A stretch of DNA of 64,000 bases from Gibbula magus (GCA_936450465.1 OW388300.1:23127232-23191231); one strand, 5' to 3'. Positions 44,186 through 55,174 are shown, counted from the first letter of the stretch. Notes: a model not told the origin generated them from the sequence alone. A program made the numbers and translations.

Positions 44186-47100
44186 GGTAACAGAATCAGA
44201 ATAATTTATTCACTCGTCTCGCAACCAACGGTGGTACAAGAGCTATACAAGATACAAAACATATATACAAATTGATCAAGGCAGCAGGGACAATCAAATA
44301 TACACATGGGTAAAGACAAATAAACATATTGTACACACTTGCTATTATATACATACAGAATTATACATGCAATACTAATATCAATTGTACATTTAATTGT
44401 ATTGATAAACTTGCATATTCATATTTTGACGCTATGGTCATTAAAAAGTTCACATACAAATTAACAATTTGTGAAATAATGTTTATAAATTTCGCAACTT
44501 TCCTCAGCACCTTAATATTTTGTTTGTCATGAGTTGTTTAAATTTAATAAGGTTCGGCCAAGTAAAGTAATAACTATCAATAAATAATGAACGATCGTAT
44601 TTGAGAGCGACACATTTAAGCAAATAATGGTACTCATCACCGATTGCAGGGGAGTGACATAATTTACATATTCTATCTTGCTTAACAATATTCTACCAGC
44701 GTCCAGTTTCTACAGGGAATTTGTGGTTCTAAACGAAGAATTGGTGTCGAAATACATTTAGGCAGGAAAAGATAAATTTCAAACGTCGGTATGTCTTTAA
44801 AAAGTTGGTAATATTGCCCTATTGAACTGGCTGTTACTTCAGATCGCTATGATTGATGGAACTAATCTTTTAAAATTTATTCAACTTTTAATAAAAGCCA
44901 AGAAGTATTACATGTGGTTGGATTTCTAAAAATAAAGGACATGCCACATTTATCTATATAGATTTAACGGAGAGTATCCATGGATTAGTACTTATATTGT
45001 GGTTATAGTTGAAGGATATATATGAATAAAGAATTTGGGATAGTTTCACTGCATTATTATTGCATGCTAGTTTGTGCCAATATGATATCATTCTTTTACA
45101 TATTTGTATAGCAAAAGAGGCCCTTCCGAATTCAGAGCACCACACCACCACAGAGCATGAACATGAAGGTGTTGAGAATTTTAAGCCCGAAGCGAGTTTT
45201 AAACTTCAAGTGTACTGTTTCTATAAAACATGTATCTTCATAACCCCATACCTCGCAACCATATAATAAAACAGGAACAACCACTATATCAAATGCAGCC
45301 AATAGGCAATCTAGTGGCATATTCATATTTCGAGCTTTTTTTAATAGACAAAACATTGCAACTATATCTAAATGAGAATCGGCGAACATAAACTTTAATT
45401 TGGTGTTTTTCACAGGTCCACTTCCAAAAATTAGAAATTTAGTTTTAGAAATATTTACTTTGAGGTTCCATTCCACGCAATATTCGAAAAAGATATTAAG
45501 GCCACCAGGGGTATCGCTGAATAGAGCGGTATCATCTGCATAGAATTAAGAATGAAATGTTATAAACAATGATATATCATCGCCTGACATAGTTTCAATG
45601 CTTATAGCAGAGCAACCTTTATCGTGCAATGTTTTCCCAGTCTTACGCCGGATCGACAGGAGAAAAGTCAGATACTTCATGGTTAACCGAGACAGAGGAT
45701 TTTATATTGCTGTACATACACATATGTATTTCTAACCTAGAGTCATATAAAAATTCCTTCGATTCCTGATTTAATCATTTTCAATCTTACACCGGCCCTC
45801 CAGACAGTATCAAAGGCTTTACTAAAATCTATAAAAACACAAAATAGTTTCCTTTTTAAAGTTTTCAATATTTGATTAAGTAAGTGAAACAAATATATGT
45901 TGTCTATGGTTGTGAAGCCTTACCTAAAGCCTGTCTGCAAAGGGTTTAAACTTTGGTTTGTTTAAAAAATAAGGATAATCGATGATTCATGATACTGGTA
46001 AAAAGTTGGCCGAGACAGCTAAGAATTGTAATAGGACGATAAGAATTTTGGTCTTTGGTATTACCTTTGCCCTCATAAATTGGTTTAATGGTGCCGTTTA
46101 ACCAGGCTTCGGGCATAAAGCCCGATTCCAGTATAAGATTCAAATATTCAACAAGTGTTTGCAACTAACATGGTAATGTCCCTCGCCGGTGACATTGCGT
46201 TAGTAAGACACATCATTGGAGCTACTTTATATATTGCATTACTGGTAAAAAGTGACATGATGATCAGCACATTTTAAGACTTTGGGTGCTTGGGTTCATT
46301 ATATATCGTGTTCTAAAAGTGGTCAAAGTGTTGTGGTGACTGGTGTCTACGTCATCCTCCAATGTAGGCTGACACCAAATTTGAAAACATTTGGTCCAAC
46401 CGGTCATGATATATCGCGTAAACAAGAGTTTGAAAAGTGGTCAAAGTGTCGCAGTAACCTTGAAAAAAGGTGAAGGTCACCAAAATCGACTGGTGTCTGC
46501 GTCTTCGCCCAATGTAGTCTGACACCTAATTTAAAAACATTGGGTCCAACCGGTCATAATAAATGGTGATAACAAGAGTTCGAAAAGTGGTCAAAGTGTT
46601 GTAGTGACCTTGAAAATATGGTCAAGGTCACCAAAATCAACTGATGTCAGCGACTTTCCCCAATGTAGGTTGCCAACTAATTTGAAGACTTTGGATGCAA
46701 CGCTTCATGAGATATCGCCTTAACAAGAGTTCAAAGAGTGGTCAAAGTGTCCTGGTGACCTTGAAAATAAGGCCAAGGTCACCAAAATTGACTGGTGTCT
46801 GCATCTTCCAACAATGTAGTCAGACATCAAATTTGAAGAGTTTGGATTCAACGCTTCATAAGATATCGCGTAAACAAGAAATGTGACGTAGGTACGAACG
46901 CGTACGTACGGACGGACGCCGCTGAATACATAGTCCCCCGTTCCGCGTTGCGGCGGGGGACAACTAAGATGGGGAGGAGTATTTCATAGGAATCCACGGA
47001 TAATCATTTTCAATCATGTCTAGTCCTGATGCTTTATTCTGTTAAAGATGTTTTTCTGCTTTAACTATTTCTTCTTCGGTAATATCAGAATTGAATAGAT

Positions 47101-47215
47101 CAGATCAAAGCTGTGATCTATTTCAACATCATTGTTGATATCCGGTTGTCCTGGGCTTGGGTCAGTTCTTTATAAAACTCAAAAAGGTCTTATTTTCTTA
47201 TTTCTCTTATTGTTG
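44186..47215 (-). mobile_element. L2/CR1-like non-LTR retrotransposon, degenerate, with an internal insertion
   Basis: On the minus strand the order is KELTQAQDN near 47,165, ITEEEIVKAEKHL and ASGLDMIENDYPWIPMKYSS near 47,090-46,975, then (after the 46.2-46.97 insertion) ESGFMPEAWLNGTIKPIYEG and NSYRPITILSCLGQLFTSIM near 46,130-46,000. FIDFSKAFDTVWRAGV (motif A) follows near 45,835, DDTALFSDTPGG near 45,535, and WNLKVNISKTKFLIFGSGPV near 45,470. The tail HKFPVETGRW, CKLC, GDEYHYLLKC lies near 44,740-44,640. The 3' end is TGAATAAATTATTCTGATTC near 44,190. Frameshifts throughout. Confidence 0.8.
46175..46967 (+). mobile_element. Tandem-repeat element (about 150-bp units) inserted in the non-LTR element
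   Basis: AACAAGAGTT starts at 46,421, 46,571 and 46,722, a period of 150-151 bp. Each unit repeats GTGGTCAAAGTGT, GTGACCTTGAAAA, AAGGTCACCAAAAT and CTGGTGTCTGCG. The 3' end is GGACGGACGCCGCTGAATAC, then TCCCCCGTTCCGCGTTGCGG, CGGGGGACAACTAA, a GC-rich hairpin. The same 3' end recurs at 50,960-51,033. The structure resembles the Helitron-like element at 18.3 kb (hairpin, CTAA, tandem core), but the 5' limit is uncertain. Confidence 0.65.
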
Positions 47216-47835
47216 ACAGCGTAAAGCCTATAGAGGTGTCCTATTACCAGGTAACAGAAACTACTATTTTCCAAAGCAGGATTCCCTGCCAGCCGATTGA
47301 CAGAGATGGGGAACAGTTGGCTCACATAGAACGATTTGTGTGTACTATGTATGACCACACCACTCACCAGAGTGAATGTTGTTAAACAAGACTTATCATG
47401 CCAAGGAGAGCACACGAAACTCAAGCATTTGTTTCCACCAACATAGGATGCCCCTATTCAGCACACAAATACGGCCATCTACCAAGCAAGGATATGGACA
47501 AAGAGTATATTTGCAGACAAAAATCCTCCTTCCCTCGGTGGATGGTACCAAAAGTAAAAAGATTGGTATCCACTATTGGTAAAAGTTCCAGAAGTGTCCA
47601 GGTTGTGCAAAGAACTGGTGAAATGTGCGTGCAAAGTGCAACCTGTGTGCTCAGGAAATGCATTTGTAGGCATTCACAATTGCAAATGGTTAGCATGCGT
47701 TTCTTGCCTCCCGAAACCTAGGATAGATCTAGACACATCTAATCAAAATAGACTGAAACGTAGGTCAAATGGTAGTGCCATAATGGACAAATTTAGATTT
47801 ACTTGTAATAAAATGACCCAATCTCATTGTTAATG
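47215..47835 (+). pseudogene. Degenerate repeat-encoded protein with a cysteine-rich C-terminal region
   Basis: Read across frames: HIERFVCTMYDHTT near 47,325, then CQGEHTKLKHLFPPT, GYGQRVYLQTKILLPSVDG, KVPEVSRLCKELVKCACKVQ near 47,585, VCSGN, FCRHSQLQ and a Cys-containing end, closing with LDTSNQNRLKRR. I remember the pattern ERF...YD, PPT..AL..H, KAC.EL.KC.CK..C.G.C.C as the end of many uncharacterised animal repeat proteins with a CXC-like zinc-binding tail. I cannot name its function. Multiple frameshifts. Confidence 0.5.
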
Positions 47836-47849
47836 GTCGTAATGTGTTC

Positions 47850-48120
47850 CGTGCCCCAAAAACGTTTAAATAGACTTCTAGATCATCAACTTTTAGTGAA
47901 TGGTTATAGATTTGCTGTCATCTGGAGGTCTCGGCGACCATTTTTGACGTCATATTGGAGTTTAGTGTTCCGTAATAGACAAACACCATCTATTATGATC
48001 TTAAAGTGTTCGTTGCCCCCAAAAAATCATCACATTTGAGTTTAGGGTTACAGAGTTATGATCATTAAGATGATTTGGCGACCATCTTGGACGCCATCTT
48101 GAAAAAACCTCTTAGTATGT
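47850..48120. repeat. Two imperfect copies of a 'GGCGACCATNTTGGACG' repeat
   Basis: TCTCGGCGACCATTTTTGACG near 47,927 and TTTGGCGACCATCTTGGACG near 48,070 begin similar segments, each near AGTGTTCCGT or AGTGTTCGTT. It looks like a decayed dispersed repeat. Confidence 0.45.
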
Positions 48121-48157
48121 TATGAAGTAAACTAAACCCTACAAGAATCAGAGGTCA

Positions 48158-48186
<29 letters not shown>
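48158..48186. repeat. Homopolymer of 29 G
   Basis: An uninterrupted run of G on the plus strand. Its exact length is likely to be unreliable in any assembly. Confidence 0.95.
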
Positions 48187-48188
<2 letters not shown>

Positions 48189-48330
48189 GAGAGTGGGTAT
48201 TTTCCATTTATTGACCCAACTAAAGTGCCAAGCTAGGCCTGAGAGACCTGACCGATCCTTTTTTAATTCATGGTTCCGATTTAAGCCACGCCCCCCAGCA
48301 ACGGTTGCTCCGCATCACATTGATAACAGG

Positions 48331-49182
48331 ATGGCGACCGCGAGTACCGAAGATTCCACGGTCACAGACTCGCTTCGTGATATACCTGACAACATATGGG
48401 TAACATATTTACCAGATCATGCAACTGTATCGCAGAAAGCCCGAAAGAAGAGTCTGAATTATTTCACACAAGGTAACATGCATAACATACAATCTTTATA
48501 CCATGGCATAAATCAACGTTTTATTTTGATTTTTTGATTGTTTGACAGGGTTTATGGACATTGTCACACATTATTGGACTGTTGAAAACACTCCAAGGAC
48601 TCAAGTTACACAACTACACCAGTGTTCCTCAGCATCAGAGCTGTACAAGTGTCCCCCAACAATGGAATGTACCTAGAGTGCCAAAGATCAAGCCAGTCCA
48701 TATCAACCATATTGTTGTGGCACGTCCATTGGAGAAAAGAAAAAAGAAAACCTATCATCTGTCATCTGGATGAGAACTACCCCTAAGTTTAAAAAAGACC
48801 AATCATTCCCCCCAAAAAGTCAAACTAGTACAAACATTTCAATATATTGCACAAAACATGTTATCAGTAGCTTGGGTATTCACCGCACTTTAATAATAAA
48901 AGAATAACAAGCTTCTGACGTCATGGAGCATCCTATGCAACCAAGTTATATTTAATCAATTAATTCTTGTATTTCATTTCCAGGTATAACTAACATAATT
49001 TTTGTCCAAGTTTTTATGTAAATTTTTCTTAATTTCAGAATTCCAACTTAAGAAGACACTGAACTTCAGAATTTTCGTGAAACTGTTGGCACCCCTCTAC
49101 ATTATACACTGCCATCATCCACTTGTCCAGCCACATCTACACCATTTGGAGATGTTCTAATCTCATCATCACTTTCTTATCA
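48331..49182 (+). pseudogene. 5' exons of a SWIM-YqaJ-type gene, copy 3
   Basis: Three plus-strand pieces with splice-like borders. The first, from ATG at 48,331, reads MATASTEDSTVTDSLRDIPD and KARKKSLNYFTQ and ends at AAG|GTAACA (48,472). The second (about 48,590-48,772) reads TSVPQQWNVPRVPKIKPVHI and RPLEKRKKK, like the post-SWIM segment of the copy at 55-61 kb (KCLWNHPRKRKLSPVKIQDL). The third (about 49,040-49,182) reads GTPLHYTLPSSTCPATSTPF and LISSSLSYQ before a GTAATT donor. The SWIM cysteines themselves are not visible. The first segment differs from copy 2, so this copy is a distinct subfamily. Confidence 0.5.
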
Positions 49183-49589
49183 GGTAATTTAGTACTTTTC
49201 ATCATTAAAAACAAAACAGATCACAATACAACACAGTTTATTTGGTATCCTAAAAACATATTTACAAATATTTTGTATAATTTACAGTTTTAGGACCAGT
49301 TCATAAAAAAGGTTGAATTGCAATCAAATAATTCATATATAATCAACATTCAAAATGTTCAGAGGGACAAGAGCCTTATTTGCCTATTTAGTCAATGTAA
49401 TATATGCTTCTGAAAAGTTGTTTAGACAAATTATTCAATTGTGTATAACATACCATACGTGTACAAGAAAGTTATAATTATACTTGTATGAATTTATAAA
49501 ACTCATTCAATCAATTGAACAATGATAGTTTATTCTTTGACAAAAATGTCATCAAACAGAGTCAGGTGACAACAAACTGTCCATATCTT

Positions 49590-50680
49590 GTTGATCCTTG
49601 CAAACATACCTGTGGGGAGTGCACTTTTCAATATATTTTTTTCTTAACCTTGGCAATGTGTCTTTCTATGTGAATCCTTCGTTCTGCACTTGTTAGTTGC
49701 TTTCCACCATGGACAAAAGGGGATGTTAAGCTTTAAATTTAGCTTTGCCAATTCGTCAGCTATTGTGAATCCTTTATCTGCCATAACCGAACCACCGTCC
49801 TGAATGTATCCATGGCATGTGTTTTTAGATTCTTCAAGAGCTCATAAAAACACTTTCTTCTGTGATAACTTTGTCTGATATAGACCCAGAAAATAATTCT
49901 GACACAAATAGGAGAGTTTCTCTTGAATCACAACCGATTAACCCTTTCAGTGTTGTATTGCCCCTGACATCACCGTAAAACTGGGGGAGTGTGACTGTGT
50001 AAACAGTTCAGTTCTATCAATGATGATCAATGTTGTTGGATAATCCTTTTTCCAAATTCTTTGGCATGTTTTTATGAGTATATCTCTGTTTGGCCAAAGT
50101 AGCAACTGACCAAGCTTTAAGTACACGTGATCAAGCTAGGTATTGAAAACCACTCCAGCAGTTTGGAGCTTCAGACCAAATTTCATTGCTAGATCAGCTA
50201 GCCTAAAGTCCCGTCGACATGTTATAAAACAAACCATCTTCATTTGACAGTGACTTCAAGTCACTCCTGTCTTTCTCAAAGTGTAAACTTAAGTTTGCAG
50301 GAATTAAGAAGGATAGCAATGCTACACATCTCACATGTGATACCAGTGTAGTGCTTAAACATGTCTGTATGGTTGGTTTTGTTGTTTAGCACTGCTTGTA
50401 CCCCGAACCATTTGTCGTAACTAGTAGCACTCTAGTGACGTCTGCTCCGTAATGGTCTCCTCTGATCCTTCACTTTGGCTTTAAGTGACTCAATCTCTGC
50501 TGTCATGGTTAGCAAGGATGACACCCCGTAAAAAGTGAAATGTCTTCATAAATGTTTCATAATAAGGTCTGTCATCTTCTTTAAAAAGAAATATTCATCG
50601 AGTTCACAGTCCAGTTCTGAAATATTATTTTTTACGGAGTTATGAAGCCCTTGAATCTGTAATTGAAGTTGGTACAAATT
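49590..50680 (-). pseudogene. DDE_Tnp_4 transposase, copy 3, heavily decayed
   Basis: Minus-strand pieces in order: NNKTNHTDMFKHYTGITCE near 50,380, RLADLAMKFGLKLQTAGVVF (HTH) near 50,210, then TTLIIIDRTELFTQS (first Asp) near 50,030. SRETLLFVSELFSGSISDKV lies near 49,925, and GGSVMADKGFTIADELAK (second Asp) near 49,795. Near 49,690 comes RRIHIERHIAKVK with the catalytic Glu. The order and spacing match copies 1 and 2. Every one or two segments a frame change or stop intervenes. No THAP exon is recognised upstream. Confidence 0.7.
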
Positions 50681-50869
50681 ACCGGTGTGATGCTCTAATG
50701 GGAAAAATTAAGTTACCTGAAAAATATTACATCTGGGTGAATGAAATTTTGTAATAAGAGTCAGTTCCTAAAATTATTTTGGACAATATTATGATGCTTG
50801 AAGCTGTTTTATAAACATAGTAACCTTCACATCTATAATTCTCAATGGACGGATAGCGGATGGGGGGTA

Positions 50870-51033
50870 TGTGAGCCATGCTCACTTTTTTCTTGTAAAT
50901 ACTGGTACCAAATTTGAAGACTCTAGGTCCACCGGTTCATTAGATATCGTGGTAACAAGAAACGGGACGGACGGACGTACGGAGCTGAATACTATATCCC
51001 CGGCTCCGCGCTTCGCGGCGGCGGGGGACAACA
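50870..51033 (+). mobile_element. Solo 3' end of the GC-hairpin tandem-repeat element
   Basis: TACTGGTACCAAATTTGAAG, TCATTAGATATCGTGGTAAC, GGACGGACGGACGTACGGAG and TATCCCCGGCTCCGCGCTTC with GGCGGGGGACAAC reproduce the last unit and end of the element at 46.2-46.97 kb. It separates the copy 3 transposase from the nuclease fragment. Confidence 0.75.
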
Positions 51034-51035
51034 AG

Positions 51036-51458
51036 CAAAGGCAAAATATCTGGAAACCTTTCCATCACGCTATATTCATGACTGTGGCTTCATCATTAAC
51101 AATAACTTGGGTGCATCACCCGATGGAAACATTTGTGATAATGGAGAATGTGGGATACCAGAAGTGAAATGTTCATATTCAGCCAGAAATATGGATATAG
51201 AAAGAGCATGTGAGGAGATTGGTGGGTTTTGTTTGGAACTGAATCATCATAACATGAGTTTGAAAAAGAGCCATATGTATTATGCTCAAATTCAAGGACA
51301 ACTAATGATATCAGGTTGTGACTTTTGTTAGTTTGTTGTGTTTACACAGAGAAGTCTGTTTGTTGAGAGAATACTTCCAGATGTGCCCACCATGGAAAAT
51401 ATGTTGATGAAATTGTCTTCCTTCATGAAGGAACATGGACATCAGTATATGGTTTGAG
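51036..51458 (+). pseudogene. YqaJ-type nuclease fragment, copy 3
   Basis: The frame reads KYLETFPSRYIHDCGFIINN, then LGASPDGNICDNGECG with the catalytic Asp, and PEVKCSYSARNMD, where E-V-K gives the E-x-K motif. SHMYYAQIQGQLMISGCDFC holds the conserved Gln residues. A TAG at 51,328 interrupts FVVFTQRSLFVERILPDVPT, which continues to a TGA at 51,456. It lacks the N-terminal half of the fold. Its motifs, unlike those in copy 1, are intact up to the stop. Confidence 0.75.
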
Positions 51459-51469
51459 GGACTTGAGTC

Positions 51470-52118
51470 TGTCAGGTGTGTTGATCTTAATTCCATTTAA
51501 TTGATTGGGTCTCATACTGCGATACCTACATTTTCAATCTGACTGAACAGAACTTTCTCTTGTTGTTAGGCCATGGACATGTGTGGCAGGACTGTATCCG
51601 CCTCCCGCATATGTGTGATCGTAGCCAACCAGTGGAGTAGCACCAATACTAGACATATAAATAGGGATAATATCATATTACCATTATTTATTTGATAATT
51701 ACCATGTATGATTTTTGGGTTTTTTTTTCAAATGTTTTATTCACTTCAGTTCAGTTCTGACAAAGTTTGTTTTCCCATGCTTTAAGGATGTTCAAAATGA
51801 TCTTATTGTATATGACTGTGCTTTTGATGTAATAAATATGTTTTATTTCATTGAAAAGCAAAAAAATGTGTTAACACCCTAAATGTCTTTTATTGTATGA
51901 ATACCTCTATGCAACCAATTTTCAAATAAAAGATGACTATTTCTAAATTGGTGATTCAGTCACAATGGGTTCAGCTAAAATTTATTCAACTTGGGAAGAC
52001 TACATGATGTTGTTAATATATAATATGACATATATTTGTATGTTTGTTTTTGTTTTATTAACCTGAAATTATTATTGTTTTGACATGCTGCAAATACACT
52101 TTTCGGAAAACGTACTGT
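51470..52118. other. AT-rich stretch without genes
   Basis: Nothing assigned; mostly A/T runs. Confidence 0.4.
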
Positions 52119-52123
52119 CAAGC

Positions 52124-52170
52124 TGTTCCAAATTGTAATAAAAAGTGCTCCAAATTGTAATAACACAAGG
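52124..52170. repeat. Two tandem words of GCTCCAAATTGTAATAA
   Basis: GTTCCAAATTGTAATAA and GCTCCAAATTGTAATAA lie 22 bases apart. The same word, in both orientations, fills the duplicated block at 54,515-55,003. Confidence 0.8.
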
Positions 52171-52284
52171 CGATGTATGCTTAAATATCTTTAGTTCTGA
52201 TTATTTGACGATGTTTGTTTTATGGTGATCATTGATTCAGTGTTCGTTTTGATAATTGTAATTACAATGTTTATGAAGATTGTT

Positions 52285-52800
52285 ATTATCCCCCGCCTCA
52301 ACGAAGTTGTCAAGGGATATTGAAATGACTTCCGTCCGTCCGTCCGTCCGTTCGTGCGTCCGGGTTTCGTTTCGGACCAGAACTAAAAAACCGTAAGGCC
52401 CAGCTCAATGAAACTATGTATGTGGAATAGTCATCATGTGTAGATGTGCCTTTTGGAGTTTTTGACTTTTTGGAATTATATTTTTTAGCTGTTTAAATGG
52501 AAATATCGTTTCCGGAACAAAACTAAAAAACTTCAAGGGTTTTCAACTTCTTTGGGTGTTTTATTTTTTGAGTTACCAAGGAAACATAACTTAACATTTT
52601 GTTTCCAAACCAGAACTAAAATGTTGTAAGGCCTAGCTCAGTGAACTTGATGTGTGGAGCAATCATCATATCAAGATGTACCTTCTGGCTTGTTAACTTC
52701 TTTGGAATTTTATTTTTAGCCATGGAAAAACATCTACATCTTGATTCCCGAGCAAAATACGAAATTCATTCTACAATATCGCTTCCGGAACAGAACTTGG
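52285..52800. repeat. Tandem-repeat element, GC-rich end on the left (CCCCGCCTCAACGAAG)
   Basis: It starts TTATCCCCCGCCTCAACGAA with (CCGT)n after it. Repeats of GGACCAGAACTAAAA (52,374; a variant at 52,515; 52,608; a variant at 52,787) lie about 234 bp apart, with shared GTAAGGCCCAGCTCA and CATCATGTG words. The plan is the mirror of the tandem elements at 46 and 51 kb. Confidence 0.65.
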
Positions 52801-52834
52801 TTATTTTTAGATAGACAGTATTCTATTCAGGATT

Positions 52835-53748
52835 TATTATAGCTAAAATGGATGGAATTATCATGAAACCGCCCTTGTGTTACCAGAAATGAGCGGGCCA
52901 CTGCAAATGATAATGGCCCTCTCAACGCTGACGACGGGCCATAATCACTACGTTTCTATGTGACGTCAGTTTAGAATCTCCTCTTGATATTTAAAAAAAT
53001 ATGGCGACCAAATGAGCGTATCGACTCGAACATATTAAATCGTTTTACATGTCTTTATTTCAAACTAGGACACGTAATTTTGTCAAATAATATCATAAAC
53101 ACGATGTGACAATACAACCGCACTGATTTTTAAGTGTTTTAAACAAAATACATATCGTTCTCAGTCACCTCCGGTAGACCTTTGTTTTATAATTTTATCT
53201 TTTAATTCATTGTAAATGTTTTAAAATGTTTTGTCTGTGTTTTACCTGTAATATAGTCTCTCATAACCCCTTGGTGGGTGGCTCGACATGTTTTATCTGT
53301 TATTTTTATCATGGAGTAAAATTAATATATTCACTGTATACATGTATCCAGGTGAGACTTGAATAAAATATCTGTCTGTCTGTCTCCAATGTTAGATTTA
53401 GATAGCCTAAGTACGCATGAATCCTAAACTTGCAAAATATGTAACGATTCGTTGATTTTCATTATTTCACTTATTGGTTATATAATACAACATGACTATG
53501 CATCAGTATGATAATCATTACATAAAGACTGCTTTCGTTTTCCCGATCAACGACTGACATACCGTTCGGATTCGAATCGGCCATGAAACGCTATCGACTA
53601 TGGCGTCATTCTTCCCCTGTGACGTCACAGTGGTTGTCGGCGGTAACACGATGGGGTTTTTGCTGTTTTGTTCATATACAACTGTAAATAAAACTTGTAG
53701 AAGAATTCGGTTACAAAAGAACAAATCCCATCCATTTGAGCTATAATA
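52835..53748. mobile_element. Inverted-repeat element, about 914 bp
   Basis: TATTATAGCTAAAATGGATG at 52,835 is mirrored by CATCCATTTGAGCTATAATA ending at 53,748 (23 of 25 positions match). The interior holds TGACGTCA sites near both ends and a retroelement 3' tail. No transposase seen. Confidence 0.7.
53200..53392 (+). mobile_element. Non-LTR 3' tail with (CTGT)n end
   Basis: TACATGTATCCAGGTGAGAC, TTGAATAAAATATCTGTCTG and TCTGTCTCC match the minus-strand tail at 34,385-34,460. It is inserted within the 914-bp inverted-repeat element. Confidence 0.6.
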
Positions 53749-53894
53749 GGGGTAACGTTGTTTTTCAGGGCATTATCATTTGCAGAAGCCCTCAGTCTTC
53801 TTTAACTGCCCTCCTTCGTCGGGCAGTTAATTGAAGACCTCGGGCGTCTGCAAATGATAATGCCCTGAAAAACAACATTACCCCTATAATATAG
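53741..53894. repeat. Foldback: about 71-bp arms, 9-base loop
   Basis: CTATAATAGGGGTAACGTTG, TTTTTCAGGGCATTATCATT and TGCAGAAGCCCTCAGTCTTC on the left are mirrored on the right by GAAGACCTCGGGCGTCTGCA, AATGATAATGCCCTGAAAAA and CAACATTACCCCTATAATAT. The arms are about 90% complementary, and the first bases overlap the end of the 914-bp element. Confidence 0.9.
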
Positions 53895-54024
53895 CATAAA
53901 GCTCCATAATCATTGTTCAATACATATTTCTGTAGGTTTCAACTTGCCGGGGTTGTCGGGGTTATAGTAGACTCTGTCTGCTTGTATTGATTTTAAGATT
54001 GATTTTCAAAAACATTTGTGTAAA

Positions 54025-54265
54025 CAGTAAGGTAGATATACACGAAAGTTGTATCTATATGGATGTAAATGTTGACTACGATTACGATTTATATATTTAA
54101 GTTGACATATACGTAAAGATGAAGTTGTATATGTTAAGGTAGACGTAGACGTAGCCATGTTAACGTTGAAGGACATGAAGATGTAAAATGTCCTGATTAT
54201 CAAGCTGAATATGGCTATGTCTGTATATCACGATCTACATGTAGACGTGGACATGACGGGGATGA
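54025..54265 (-). repeat. Degenerate GTAGAY-rich tract
   Basis: Words such as GTAGACGTAGACGTAGCCATG and GTTGACTACGATTACGAT recur. It is the reverse-strand version of the long TCTACA-type array at 61.9-63.9 kb, much shorter. Confidence 0.55.
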
Positions 54266-54297
54266 AGATGTAATTGTTAATTATAATGGGTACTTAA

Positions 54298-55003
54298 ATT
54301 AATGACATTGCCAAGTTGTTGACCGAATGATGTTTTTGTATAATTCAAATGTAAAACAAGAACTCATTTTAGTCGCTTTTAGGTCTTTATTTCTTTGTGC
54401 AAAACGAAATGCTGTAGGTATATAAAAAAAAAAACCCTATTGATATCAGATGTACCATTGTGACTGTCATCATCATAATACTACAACAAAATTTTGGGTA
54501 ATTACACTCTTTAGTGCAATTTGGAGCTGTTATTACAATTTGGAGCAGTTATTACAATTTGGAGCAAAGGCTTGTTCCAAATTGTACTAACTGCTCCAAA
54601 TTGTAATAATGCTCATAAATGCAATATCTTGTGACCAAAAATATCCAAACGGACAAAGTTCGGAATAAGAATTATTTGGCTTTCATGTCATTATTTGAAA
54701 ATTAATGACATTACGAGCTCGATTACCGAATTAATTTTATGTCATTTAAGTGTAAAAGAAGAACTCATTTCAGTCGCAGTAGGTATTTATTTCTTTATGA
54801 AAAAAACAAAGGATGTAGGCGTACATAAATCTCACTTGATATTATATGTACCATTGTGACTGTCATCATCAAAACATTACAACTAGTTTTTAGGTATTTA
54901 CACTTGTAATTGCTATTTGGAGCTATTATTACAATTTGGAGCATTTATTACAATTTGGAGCAAAGGCTTGCTCCAAATTGTAATTCTTGCTCCAAAATTG
55001 TAG
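54298..55003. repeat. About 400-bp tandem duplication ending in CCAAATTGTAA palindromes
   Basis: ATTAATGACATT occurs at 54,298 and 54,701, GTACCATTGTGACTGTCATC at about 54,451 and 54,849, and GGAGCAAAGGCTTG at about 54,561 and 54,958. Each unit ends with TTACAATTTGGAGCA then GCTCCAAATTGTAA, which can fold. It ends 50 bases before the copy 2 transposon. Confidence 0.85.
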
Positions 55004-55174
55004 TCAACAATGTAACTATCTGAATATTAATGGTAGTGTGTGTTTGATGACAGTATAGTCCATTTTAAAAAGTCCGGTTAGAGTGACGCCCCTTTTTGAA
55101 TCTTCAACCAGAAGAGGTAGAGATTTTACTTCCGGTGAGGAATTTCAAGCGCGCCATCATTTGGTTGTACTAGA

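Noticed and set aside
47454..47696. Minus-strand frames over the cysteine-rich remnant
   Set aside because: They are shadows of the plus-strand sense, which carries the patterned cysteines.
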